DNA of 13,491 nucleotides from NCBI GenBank assembly GCA_025351985.1, contig JANXUW010000598.1, positions 1-13,491 of the forward strand, given 5' to 3'. The notes beneath the pieces were generated by a model. It was not told the origin of the DNA. It did not search any database and saw nothing but the letters and a program-made list of their open reading frames with translations. The translations under genes were made by a program, and so were the position numbers. The stretch is from Pseudolysobacter sp. GTDB taxonomy: Bacteria; Pseudomonadota; Gammaproteobacteria; Xanthomonadales; Rhodanobacteraceae. Positions 1-8,139 of this stretch are shown piece after piece (positions within the stretch are counted from its first letter, which is position 1; each line of letters starts with the position of its first letter).

Positions 1-1
1 C

Positions 2-630
2 GTGTTCGGCGCGCAGGCGGTAGTGGAAATGGTCGAGGAGCACGTCACTCTCAAGCGCACCAGTCCTTCGGGCGGGAGCCTGCATCCGACCGAAGCGTAC
101 CTGCTGGTGCAGCGCGTCGAAGGCATCGCACCGGGCTTGTATCATTACCATCCCGTCGACCACGCGCTGGAGCCGCTGCTCATCCCGATGGCGATCTGCA
201 TGCGCTGGCCAACGCCTTTGTCGCCGCACAAAACTATTATGCCGATGCGCATGTACAGGTGGTGCTGGTTTCGCGATTCCCGCGCACGTTCTGGAAATAC
301 CGCAATCACAGCAAGGCGTATCGCGTGTGCGTGCTGGACGCCGGCCATCTGTCGCAGACTTTGTATATTTCGGCAACCGAATTCGGTCTCGGTGCGTTTA
401 TTACCGCGGCGATGAACGAGATCGACATCGAGCAGGCGCTTGGTCTCGATGAGCTGGTCGAAAGCCCGATCGCGATTTGCGGCTTCGGCATCCGCAGCAG
501 CGAATTGGCGACCATCGAGTTCGATCCGCAACAAGCGATCTGGTCAGCGGAACAAAGTGCTGCGGTCGGTGTTCCGGCCGCGACGACGCAAAACTCATCC
601 TCGCGCCTCGGCAAAAAATCTGACGTCTAG
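2..630 (+). pseudogene. SagB-like nitroreductase (putative peptide maturation dehydrogenase), 5'-truncated and frameshifted
   Basis: This is the C-terminal part of an FMN-dependent SagB/nitroreductase-type dehydrogenase, a family that oxidises azoline rings in modified peptides or has related roles. Two reading frames join to make one protein. The frame starting at base 2 gives KRTSPSGGSLHPTEAYLL, the typical FMN-binding Arg-x-x-Pro-Ser-Gly-Gly...His-Pro-x-Glu segment, and then GLYHYHP. From about base 181 the other frame continues with HPDGDLHALANAF, then FPRTFWKYRNHSKAYR, LDAGHLSQTLYISATEFGLG and a C-terminal GFGIRSSELA, down to the TAG at 628-630. The switch is by -1, as if one base were missing between about 165 and 185, near CTGCTCATCCC. 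Neither frame alone makes a full domain. The 5' end lies outside the window, so the real start is unknown. The break may be a genuine mutation or an assembly error. Any peptide substrate or partner genes would be to the left. Family assignment is firm; the specific 'peptide maturation' label is from memory of Xanthomonadales annotations. Confidence 0.75.
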
Positions 631-717
631 ATCCCAGCAAAATCAGCCGGTTCATGATTTGAACTTGACGACAAAGTCGGCGTTCGCAATCGGCATCCTT
701 GCGCTGTTCGGATCTGG

Positions 718-1299
718 TCAACGCAACTCAGACAGGTCGGCGGCGCGATCGATGTCGATAGCCAGCGCTGGATTATCGATCACGGTCACTTCGGTTTTGC
801 GCTCACGCAATAGTGCGCGAGCACCTTGATCGCCATGCAGGAATGTTTCGTCGAACCAGTGCCGCGGCAACAATGCCGGCACGCCGACGGTGTCGGCGTA
901 ACCCGACGCAACGGCACGCTGCGGATCGCAGTGCCAGCCATCCCGCAGTGCGACCAGATGATCCACGGTGAGTGCCGGCTGATCGCACAACACGATCATC
1001 ACACCGTCGATATTTGCGTCCAGCGCGTGCAGCGCACAGCGCAACGAGGCGCCCATGCCGGCATGCCAGTTTTCGCAAATCAGTGTGCGGATCGGCAGAT
1101 CGGCGGTCACCGCGGCCATGCGCGATGCATCCGCACCAAGCACAACCACAACGTCGACAGGCGAGGTTGCCAGCGCAAATCGCGCGGCCCGATGCAATAA
1201 AGTTTCGCCGTCGTGCTGCAATAATTGTTTGGCCTGGCCGAGTCGCGACGAGCCGCCGGCAGCGAGCACGACCACGGCATGACGCTGACTTTCAGTCAT
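718..1299 (-). CDS. mocA: MocA/MobA-like nucleotidyltransferase for molybdenum cofactor
   Basis: The 193-residue protein is full length for a MobA-like NTP transferase of the MocA type. Such enzymes transfer CMP from CTP to molybdopterin to make the cytosine dinucleotide cofactor of xanthine-oxidase-family enzymes, in the cytoplasm. Visible motifs are the nucleotide-binding LAAGGSSRLGQAKQ at residues 12-25 (LAAGxSxRxG...K), GMGASLR at 81-87, the metal-binding LCDQP around 104-108, GVPALL at 139-144 and GDQGAR at 156-161. The ATG lies inside the end of xdhC (8-bp overlap, ATGACTGA), so translation is probably coupled; no strong ribosome binding site of its own is visible. The pairing with xdhC supports a role in molybdo-hydroxylase maturation. 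CTP versus GTP preference cannot be read from this sequence with certainty, so the symbol is the most likely one rather than proven. Confidence 0.85.
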   Translation of the reverse strand: MTESQRHAVVVLAAGGSSRLGQAKQLLQHDGETLLHRAARFALATSPVDVVVVLGADASRMAAVTADLPIRTLICENWHAGMGASLRCALHALDANIDGVMIVLCDQPALTVDHLVALRDGWHCDPQRAVASGYADTVGVPALLPRHWFDETFLHGDQGARALLRERKTEVTVIDNPALAIDIDRAADLSELR

Positions 1300-2374
1300 G
1301 GTTTTTCAAGCGCGCCGACGTACCACGCGCGAAATGCTGTTGCAGCTCGGCCGCGATGCTCAACGCGATCGCTTCCGGGCCTTGGCCGCCAAGCGGCAAT
1401 CCGATCGGTGCATGCAAACGCGGCTGCAGACGTGCCGCATCGTCGCCGAGCTCGGCCAGTAATTCATCGCGCCTCGCCGGCGGTCCGAGCAAACCGACAT
1501 ACGAAATTTCACTTTGCGCGAGAAAACGCAGATGCGCCAGATCGATGCTGAAGTTATGGCTCATCACCAACGCCGCGTCGAAGCGCATTGCTTGCTGCTG
1601 CGAATGCGCAGCGAGCGGCGCGAGTTCGATGACATGATCGGCCGCCGCTCGATGTGCCAGCTGCGACCAACGTGCACGATGTTCGGCAACCCACGATTGC
1701 CAGCCCATCTGTCGCGCGCAGGCGATCAGGCTCGGCGTTTCCGGGCCCGCGCCCAGCAGCAGAACGCGTGATGGCGCAGCGATATGCAATCGCGTCGTCG
1801 CTGTCGAAATTTCCAACGCAGCGGCCGCATGCGGTGCTGGCGAATCCGTGCCGGCGCTGGTCCATGACCATTGCTGCGTCGCCGTCTGCGCGTGGCCTGC
1901 GCCGATGTCGCTCGCGCCATCGAGTTCGATAGTCAGCGCCAGCCCGGCCTGTTGCGAAACCTGCAGCGCCTGCAATAACGGTGCTGTCGATCGCGCCGCT
2001 TGCGGCAACAACAACACCCACATGCGCCCGCGACAACCAATGCCCGAACCGAACACGAGATCCTCGTCGCTCTGGGTATTGAATTCGGCAAACTGCGCGC
2101 GTTTTTGCGCTAGCACATCGCGCGCCTGCAATTCGAGTTCCGGTTCGAGACAGCCGCCGCTGATCACGCCGGCACGCACGCCGCTGGCATCCAGCAAAAC
2201 CAGTGCGCCGGGTTTTTGGTAGGTCGAACCTTCCGTCGCGGTGACGATCCCGAGAACCAGATCGTGGCCTTGCGCATGCAGCGCCGACGCGCGCTCGATC
2301 AAACCGCGATTGCCGCCACAAGCGATGACCTGCGAACTATTCGGATCGGAAACGGACATCGATTCTGCGTTCAT
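1292..2374 (-). CDS. xdhC: XdhC/CoxI-family molybdenum hydroxylase maturation factor
   Basis: The 360-residue cytoplasmic protein belongs to the XdhC/CoxI family, which binds the molybdenum cofactor, helps sulfurate it and delivers it to xanthine dehydrogenase or related hydroxylases. The N-terminal XdhC domain shows GSTYQKPGA (residues 49-57), SGGCLEPEL (72-80, with the conserved cysteine) and FGSGIGCRGRM (108-118). The C-terminal Rossmann-like domain shows LLLGAGPET (205-213), SHNFSIDLA (272-280), YVGLLGPPARR (292-302) and APIGLPLGGQGPEAIALSI (322-340). The usual cysteine at the start of the CGSGIGC-type motif is Phe here. It is the first gene of a two-gene minus-strand unit with the mocA-like gene and is divergent from the metal efflux operon. 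The ATG at 2374 lacks a clear ribosome binding site; Met6 (ATG at 2357-2359) is an alternative start. No hydroxylase subunit gene is in the window, so its client is unknown. Confidence 0.9.
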   Translation of the reverse strand: MNAESMSVSDPNSSQVIACGGNRGLIERASALHAQGHDLVLGIVTATEGSTYQKPGALVLLDASGVRAGVISGGCLEPELELQARDVLAQKRAQFAEFNTQSDEDLVFGSGIGCRGRMWVLLLPQAARSTAPLLQALQVSQQAGLALTIELDGASDIGAGHAQTATQQWSWTSAGTDSPAPHAAAALEISTATTRLHIAAPSRVLLLGAGPETPSLIACARQMGWQSWVAEHRARWSQLAHRAAADHVIELAPLAAHSQQQAMRFDAALVMSHNFSIDLAHLRFLAQSEISYVGLLGPPARRDELLAELGDDAARLQPRLHAPIGLPLGGQGPEAIALSIAAELQQHFARGTSARLKNHD

Positions 2375-2530
2375 GCATCAAGGCGGCGGCGATTGCGCCC
2401 AAGTGTAGCCGCTGCGCGGCGACTGGCGATATCGCCGTGCTATCCGTCCGCGGGATTCGATCGGGATCGATTCGCTGTCAGGCTTTTGCAAGCGAGCGCC
2501 GCTTAGTCTTGCTGCACTTGCGACGCAGAC
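2375..2530. promoter_or_regulatory. Divergent intergenic region between xdhC and the metal efflux operon, with two palindromes
   Basis: This 156-bp region must hold the promoters for xdhC (minus) and the efflux operon (plus). It contains a perfect 12-bp palindrome GGCGATATCGCC at 2425-2436 and a 14-bp inverted repeat at 2457-2470 (TCGATC, GG, GATCGA). I see no convincing sigma-70 -35/-10 pair and no MerR-type operator inside a 19-20 bp spacer. The palindromes are possible operators, but in GC-rich DNA such short palindromes also arise by chance. No regulator gene lies next to the operon in this window. Confidence 0.4.
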
Positions 2531-3925
2531 GTGTCCGTCCGCATGCCGCGTGTTTTGTACCTGTCGCCCCAGACTTTTTTGCTTATGACTTGTTTTTTTC
2601 TGCAGCGCAGCGTCGTTGCATTCCTGCTGTTGAGCAGCGTCGGCATTGCGCACTGCGATGTTCCGTCAGCGCATACCGCGCTGACCTTGGCCGATGCCCA
2701 GCGCTTGCTGGAATCACGCAATATCGACCTGCGCCTTGCGCAAAAAGCGCTGGGCACGGCGGCGGCGGATGTGATCACCGCGCACGAGCGCCCGAACGCT
2801 ACGGCGAGCTTGAATTCGGCCTCGATCAATCCTTCCACCGGCATCGGCAGTGGTTCGCCCTGGCACAAACGTGCCGACAGCATTTTTCGCATCGACCAGC
2901 CGTTTGAGCGCGGCGGCAAAAGCAAACATCGCGTCGCCGCGGCGAATGCTGCACTCGATGCCGCGCAAGCCGATCTGTTCGACAGCGAACGCCAGCAACG
3001 TCTGGTTCTGGCGCAGGTCTATTACGATTTGAAACGCAAGCAGGATCGGTTTGCCATCGCCGAGGAAATTGTCGCACTCGAGCAAAAATCCCGCGGCGCG
3101 GCGGATCTGCGTCTGCGCTACGGCGATATCGCGCGGCTTGATGTCGCGCGTTTGCAGATCGAAGCGACGCAAGCCGAAAACTCGCTGACGAACGCCTCAG
3201 CCGATCTGCGTGCGGCGCGGATCGCCCTGGCCGCAGTGCTCGATCTCGCGCCGAATACCGAGCAGTTGCGCGCAATCGACGAGTGGCCCGAGCCGCCCGC
3301 AAAAACCGATATCGAACCAACGCCCGATCTCCGTCATCGACCCGACATGCTCGCTGCCGCGGCGCGTGTGCATCAGGCTGAGGCCGTGCTGGCGCTCGCC
3401 CAGGCGCAGCGAAAACGCGATGTCACGGTCGGTGTGCAATTCGAACATTACCCGCCCGATGCGTCGCGAACGTTCGGTTTCGGTATCAGTGTTCCGCTGT
3501 TCACCGGCAATAATTATTCCGGCGAAATCGCGCGCGCCAACGCCGATCTTGACAGCGCCACGACCCAGCGTGACAAGGTTCGCATCGCGGCCGAAAGCGA
3601 GATCGCGCAAGCCATTTCCGACCGGCAATCCGCCGCAGAAAAATACCGGCGCTGCAACGATCAGCTACTGGTTCAGGCGCACGCGGCCGCGCAAATGGCG
3701 GAGACCGCCTACGCCCAGGGCGCATCGAGTTTGACCGATCTGCTCGATGCACGACGCACGTTGCGCAACACCGAAAACGACGCGATCGATGCGCGTGCCG
3801 ACTACGCCAATGCCGCCGCCGAACTGCGCGCCGCGCTCACCACGAGTGCCGGTGATCGTACTGCCGATCTGAACGAATCCGGCCAACCCAAAATCCATTC
3901 CATCGAGCTTCCCGATCTGCCATGA
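2531..3925 (+). CDS. czcC: TolC-family outer-membrane channel of a heavy-metal RND efflux system (CzcC-like)
   Basis: The 464-residue protein is an outer-membrane factor of the TolC/CzcC type, forming the outer-membrane and periplasmic exit duct of the efflux pump. It has two OEP repeats, roughly residues 50-240 and 265-445. Typical segments are FRIDQPFERGGKSKHRVAAA in the first repeat and FGFGISVPLFTGNNYSGEI in the second, each followed by Ala- and Gln-rich helices. A hydrophobic signal segment (VVAFLLLSSVGIA) lies near residues 28-41. The start is uncertain: GTG 2531 is the longest reading, with ATG at 2543 and ATG at 2585 as alternatives. The last gives a compact signal peptide, and none has a clear ribosome binding site. 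A Cys follows the signal segment (IAHC) but is a poor lipobox, so lipidation is doubtful. The stop overlaps the next gene's ATG by 4 bp. The symbol reflects family position, not a tested metal. Confidence 0.88.
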   Translation: MSVRMPRVLYLSPQTFLLMTCFFLQRSVVAFLLLSSVGIAHCDVPSAHTALTLADAQRLLESRNIDLRLAQKALGTAAADVITAHERPNATASLNSASINPSTGIGSGSPWHKRADSIFRIDQPFERGGKSKHRVAAANAALDAAQADLFDSERQQRLVLAQVYYDLKRKQDRFAIAEEIVALEQKSRGAADLRLRYGDIARLDVARLQIEATQAENSLTNASADLRAARIALAAVLDLAPNTEQLRAIDEWPEPPAKTDIEPTPDLRHRPDMLAAAARVHQAEAVLALAQAQRKRDVTVGVQFEHYPPDASRTFGFGISVPLFTGNNYSGEIARANADLDSATTQRDKVRIAAESEIAQAISDRQSAAEKYRRCNDQLLVQAHAAAQMAETAYAQGASSLTDLLDARRTLRNTENDAIDARADYANAAAELRAALTTSAGDRTADLNESGQPKIHSIELPDLP

Positions 3926-5064
3926 AACCTCAACATGTTGCGCTGATGATTGTCGGCATCGCACTTTGCGCTTACTTCGGTTTTCGAGTGCTCGCCGCAG
4001 CGCCGGCGGAGTTGGCCGCGCCGGCGAACAAGACCACTGCACCCACCGATACGCTGCACTACGCGCCCGGTGCCGAGCAGTTGAGTTTTCTCGATATCCA
4101 GCCGGTGCAACTGCGTGCGCAACCGGTGATGGACTCGTTACCGGGCAAGATTGCGTTCGATGAAGATCATACCGTGCGCGTGTTTGCGCCGGTCTCCGGA
4201 CGTGTGGTCGCGTTCGGTGCAACGCTCGGCAGCGCGGTGAAATCCGGCGATGTACTCGCCTGGCTGGTATCGCCGGAATTCGCCCAGGCACTCGCCGATT
4301 CACGCAAGGCAAACAGCGATCTCGCGCTGAAACGCAAGGCCGCGGAACGCGCGTCGGCACTCGTGAAAGCGGGCGTGGTCGCGCAGAAAGATCTGGAAGG
4401 CGCGCACGCCGATTTCGAACAGGCGCAAGCCGAAGCATCGCGTGCCGAGCAGCGCCTGCGTCAGCTCGATGCCAGCAAACAATCCGGCGATCGTTACGCC
4501 TTGCGCGCGCCGATCGACGGCATGCTGGTGGATCGCAGCATCAACCCCGGCATGGAGGTTCGCCCGGATGCAACCACACCGCTGTTCATCATCACCGATC
4601 CGGCGAAACTCTGGGCCAGCTTCGAATTGTCCGAACGCGAACTCGGCAAGGTGCGGATCGGCCAGCCGATCGATATCGAGGTCGATGCGTATCCGGCGCA
4701 GCGATTCCACGCGCGCATATTTTTTGTCGGCGCCGCGCTCGATCCGCTCACGCGCCGCGTGCTCGTGCGGGCCGCGATTGACAACAGCGACGGCAGCCTG
4801 CGTCCGGAAATGTTCGCGCGCATCAGCCCGCTCGTCGATAACGATCAGCAGCTCGTCGCCGTGCCGAACACGGCACTCATCACCATCGGCATTCACCATT
4901 ACGTATTCGTCGAGGAAACACCCGGCACGCTCAAACGGCGCGAGCTGCAAGTAAGGTTTGCCGGACATGAAATCAGCTATATCGGCGACGGCCTGAAAGC
5001 CGGCGAGCGCATCGTCACGCGCGGCGCGGTGCTGCTCAACGCCGAACTCGGCGAGGCCGGCTGA
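3922..5064 (+). CDS. czcB: RND efflux periplasmic adaptor (membrane fusion protein, CzcB-like)
   Basis: The 380-residue adaptor links the inner-membrane pump to the outer-membrane channel. One N-terminal hydrophobic segment (about residues 7-26) acts as signal or anchor. The lipoyl-like domain halves are at about 85-118 (VRVFAPVSGRVVAF, SGDVLAWLVSPEF) and 190-222 (YALRAPIDGMLVDRSINPG). They flank an alpha-helical hairpin (about 119-187) rich in Ala, Glu and Arg. A beta-barrel domain follows (about 229-304, with DPLTRRVLVRA and LRPEMFARI), then a membrane-proximal domain (about 310-375, with AVPNTALI and GLKAGERIVTRGAVLL). This order is standard for CzcB/CusB adaptors. There is no His-rich N-terminal extension like that of the classical Cupriavidus CzcB and no Met-rich stretch, so metal specificity is not evident. 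The start codon overlaps the channel gene's stop (ATGA), indicating translational coupling. The pump gene begins 1 bp after the stop. Confidence 0.92.
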   Translation: MKPQHVALMIVGIALCAYFGFRVLAAAPAELAAPANKTTAPTDTLHYAPGAEQLSFLDIQPVQLRAQPVMDSLPGKIAFDEDHTVRVFAPVSGRVVAFGATLGSAVKSGDVLAWLVSPEFAQALADSRKANSDLALKRKAAERASALVKAGVVAQKDLEGAHADFEQAQAEASRAEQRLRQLDASKQSGDRYALRAPIDGMLVDRSINPGMEVRPDATTPLFIITDPAKLWASFELSERELGKVRIGQPIDIEVDAYPAQRFHARIFFVGAALDPLTRRVLVRAAIDNSDGSLRPEMFARISPLVDNDQQLVAVPNTALITIGIHHYVFVEETPGTLKRRELQVRFAGHEISYIGDGLKAGERIVTRGAVLLNAELGEAG

Positions 5065-5065
5065 G

Positions 5066-8000
5066 ATGTTGCAGCAACTGGTGGAGTTCGCGCTGAAACA
5101 GCGCGTGTTCGTGCTCACGGTCGCGTTTTTGCTGATCGTGGCCGGCGTGCGCGCATTCAGCAATTTGCCGGTGGAAGCGTTCCCCGATGTGCAGGACGTG
5201 CAGGTCCAGGTGATTACGTTGTCGCCCGGACAAGCGCCCGAAGAGATCGAGCGTGCGGTCACCTTGCCGATCGAGCGCGGCCTCAACGGCGTGCCGCATC
5301 TGACCCAATTGCGTTCGGTATCGATGACTGGATTGTCGGTGGTCACACTGACCTTCTCCGACAATACCGACGACTATTTCGCACGCGCGCAGGTGCTGGA
5401 AAAACTGCAAAGCGTGACGTTGCCGCCGACCGCACAACCTGGCCTCGCGCCGCTGACCACGGCGGTTGGCGAGGTCTATCGTTACGTGCTGGAAATTCCG
5501 TCGACATTGTCGATCAGCGAAGCGCGAGCATTGCAGGACTGGTTGATCGCACCGACCTTGCGACAAGTGCCGGGCGTGGCTGATATCAACGGTTTCGGCG
5601 GGGCGATTCGCGAATATCAGGTGCGTATCAATCCGGCCCTGCTGCGCAAATTCGGCGTGACGATCGATCAGGTTTCGCAGGCGCTGACCAACGGCAGCAG
5701 CAACACCGGCGGCGGCTTGCTGAATCGCGGCGATGAAGCACTCGTGGTGCGCTCGATCGGATTGTTCAACACCATCGAGGACATCGCTCGCGTGCCGATC
5801 ACGGTGCACGACGGTCAGCCAATTCTCGTCAGCGATATCGGCACGGCGACGATCGGCGAACGCGTGCGTTCCGGCATCGTCGGCTACAACGAGCGCGACG
5901 ATGTGGTGGAAGGCATTGTCGACATGACCAAGGGCCAGGACCCGGCGAAAGTGATCGCCGCGTTGCGCCTCAAAATCGACGAGTTGCAACAGCACTTGCC
6001 GCCCGGCGTGAAAATCCACACCGTTTACGACCGCACCGAACTGGTCAGCCATACCGTGCACACCGTCAGCGAAAATCTGCTGATTGGCGCGGTGCTGGTA
6101 ATCGTCGTGCTGGTGGTGTTCCTGCGCAGTTTTCGCGCCGCGCTGATCGTCGCATCGATCATTCCGCTATCGTTGCTCAGTGCATTTTTGTTGATGGATT
6201 TGCGTGGTGTCGCGGCGAATCTTATCTCGCTCGGCGCAGTCGATTTCGGCATCATCATCGACAGCGCGGTGGTGCTGGTCGAAGCCTTGATGGTGCGATT
6301 GGCGCTACATGCGACCGCTGCCACGCCGGCCAGTCGCATCGCCTTGCTCGAAGAAACGACGGTGCGGCTCGGGCATCCGATTCTGTTTTCGAAGGCGATC
6401 ATCATCCTCGCCTTTCTGCCGATTTTTACCTTCCAGCGCGTCGAAGGAAAAATCTTCGCACCGATGGCGTTGACCCTGACTTTCGCCTTGCTCGGCGCGC
6501 TGCTGATGACCCTGACCTTGGTGCCGACGCTGCTGTCTTTCGCCGTCGCCAAACCGGGTTTGGAAGAACGCGAAAGTCGCTGGATGCACGCGATTCAATT
6601 GCACTACAGAAAATTTCTCGCGCGCCTGCAGCCGCGGCGCATGCTCGCACTCGGCGTGGCTTCGGCCGTGTTGATTCTCGCGCTGTTATTGGCACCGATG
6701 CTGGGCAGCGAATTTCTGCCGAAACTCGACGAAGGCAATATCTGGCTCACGATCGAACTGCCGCCCTCGACCTCGCTGGAGAAAACCAAGGAGATCGAAA
6801 TCGCAGTGCGCGGCATCATGCGCGGTTATCCCGAAGTCACCTCGATCATTACCCAGGCCGGGCGGCCGGACGACGGCACCGATGCCAAAGGGCCGAACAA
6901 TATCGAGATCATGGCCGACCTCGCACCGCATGCGAACTGGCGGTTCGCCGACAAGGAAGCATTGGTCGAGGACATGGGCAAAAAAATCCACGCGCTGCCC
7001 GGCGTGCCGACCAATTTTTCGCAGGTGATTGAGGACAACGTCGAGGAGTCGTTATCTGGCGTGAAGGGCGAAATCGCAGTGAAGATTTTCGGCCCCGATC
7101 TCGATGTGCTGGAAACCAAGGGCCAGCAGATTGCGCATATCTTGAACGGCATTCGCGGCGCGAGTGATGTCGCTGAAAATCGCATCGGCGGTCAGACCGA
7201 ACTCGATATCGCGCTGGATCGCCGCGCTTTATCACTGCACGGGCTCAATACCAACGATATCAACACGACGGTGCAAACCGCGCTCGGCGGCAATGTCGTC
7301 AACACGTTCTACGAACACGATCGGCGCTTCGATGTGACGCTGCGACTCGATGAACCGTTTCGCAATTCGGTCGATGGCGTGGCCGATCTGCCGATCGCCT
7401 TGCCAGCGGGTGCCGGCGTGATTCCGCTGGCCGCGATCGCCCACATCGAAACTCGTCAGGGCGCGTCGCGAATCCTGCGCGAAGCCGGCAGCCGTATCGT
7501 CACGGTGAAGGTGAATCTGCTAGGCCGCGATCAGGGCAGCTTCGTCAACGAGGCGATGCAACGCGTCGCTACCGACGTCCGTTTGCCGCCGGGTTATCGC
7601 ATCACCTGGGGCGGCCAGTTCGAAAACCAGCAACGCGCATTGAAACGACTCGCGATCATCGTGCCGCTGTCGGTGGTCGGAATTTTCGTGCTGCTGTTCT
7701 GGGCGTTTCGCTCGATCCGCAAAGCCTCGCTGATTCTGGCCGCCGTGCCATTTACCCTGGTCGGCGGATTCGCCGGACTCGCGCTGGCAGGACTGCATTT
7801 GTCGATCTCCGCAGCCGTCGGATTCATTGCCGTGGCTGGCATTTCGGTACAGAACGGCGTGATCATGGTCGAGCAGATCGGCGTATTGCTGCAGCAAGGC
7901 ATGCCCATGAGCGAGGCTGTGGTCGAAGGCGCGGTGAGCCGACTACGCCCGATCGCGATGACCGCGTTGATGGCCGGGCTTGGGCTTTTGCCCGCCGCGT

Positions 8001-8137
8001 TGTCACATGGTATCGGCTCGGAAACGCAACGCCCGTTTGCGGTTGTGATCGTCGGCGGCATCGTCTCCGCCACGCTGATCACGCTGACGTTGTTACCACT
8101 GATGTTCCCGCTCACCAGCGGCAAAGGCGAGGTCTGA
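5066..8137 (+). CDS. czcA: Heavy-metal efflux RND transporter, CzcA/CusA family
   Basis: The 1023-residue inner-membrane proton antiporter has the usual length and layout for HME-RND pumps. TM1 is at about residues 13-30, TM2-TM6 at about 336-495, TM7 near 526-545 and TM8-TM12 at about 862-1013, with two large periplasmic loops between. TM4 carries DFGIIIDSAVVLVE, giving Asp393, Asp399 and Glu406 with the same spacing as the proton-relay residues D402, D408 and E415 known in Cupriavidus CzcA. Other family signatures are LPVEAFPDV (34-42), GEVYRYVLE (135-143), NFSQVIEDNVEESLSGVKGE (650-669) and ITWGGQFENQQRA (846-858). By eye, the three periplasmic Met residues that bind Cu(I)/Ag(I) in CusA are not conserved, which favours divalent metals such as Zn, Co, Ni or Cd. 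This is inference from a mental alignment. It is tightly coupled to the adaptor upstream (1 bp) and a small exported protein downstream (2 bp). Confidence 0.94.
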   Translation: MLQQLVEFALKQRVFVLTVAFLLIVAGVRAFSNLPVEAFPDVQDVQVQVITLSPGQAPEEIERAVTLPIERGLNGVPHLTQLRSVSMTGLSVVTLTFSDNTDDYFARAQVLEKLQSVTLPPTAQPGLAPLTTAVGEVYRYVLEIPSTLSISEARALQDWLIAPTLRQVPGVADINGFGGAIREYQVRINPALLRKFGVTIDQVSQALTNGSSNTGGGLLNRGDEALVVRSIGLFNTIEDIARVPITVHDGQPILVSDIGTATIGERVRSGIVGYNERDDVVEGIVDMTKGQDPAKVIAALRLKIDELQQHLPPGVKIHTVYDRTELVSHTVHTVSENLLIGAVLVIVVLVVFLRSFRAALIVASIIPLSLLSAFLLMDLRGVAANLISLGAVDFGIIIDSAVVLVEALMVRLALHATAATPASRIALLEETTVRLGHPILFSKAIIILAFLPIFTFQRVEGKIFAPMALTLTFALLGALLMTLTLVPTLLSFAVAKPGLEERESRWMHAIQLHYRKFLARLQPRRMLALGVASAVLILALLLAPMLGSEFLPKLDEGNIWLTIELPPSTSLEKTKEIEIAVRGIMRGYPEVTSIITQAGRPDDGTDAKGPNNIEIMADLAPHANWRFADKEALVEDMGKKIHALPGVPTNFSQVIEDNVEESLSGVKGEIAVKIFGPDLDVLETKGQQIAHILNGIRGASDVAENRIGGQTELDIALDRRALSLHGLNTNDINTTVQTALGGNVVNTFYEHDRRFDVTLRLDEPFRNSVDGVADLPIALPAGAGVIPLAAIAHIETRQGASRILREAGSRIVTVKVNLLGRDQGSFVNEAMQRVATDVRLPPGYRITWGGQFENQQRALKRLAIIVPLSVVGIFVLLFWAFRSIRKASLILAAVPFTLVGGFAGLALAGLHLSISAAVGFIAVAGISVQNGVIMVEQIGVLLQQGMPMSEAVVEGAVSRLRPIAMTALMAGLGLLPAALSHGIGSETQRPFAVVIVGGIVSATLITLTLLPLMFPLTSGKGEV

Positions 8138-8139
8138 TC

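Noticed and set aside
631..717. Terminator between the convergent SagB-like and mocA genes
   Set aside because: Only short AT-rich pairings exist (AAATCA/TGATTT at 640-660 and GTTCA/TGAAC at 650-664), without a U-tract.
2585..2670. Lipoprotein signal in the outer-membrane channel
   Set aside because: The Cys after the signal segment is preceded by Ile-Ala-His, which is a poor lipobox, so lipid attachment is not supported.
4300..6061. Large minus-strand open frames opposite the adaptor and pump genes (354 and 341 codons)
   Set aside because: They are antisense to conserved coding sequence and have low-complexity His/Arg/Gln-rich translations; they are by-products of GC-rich coding.
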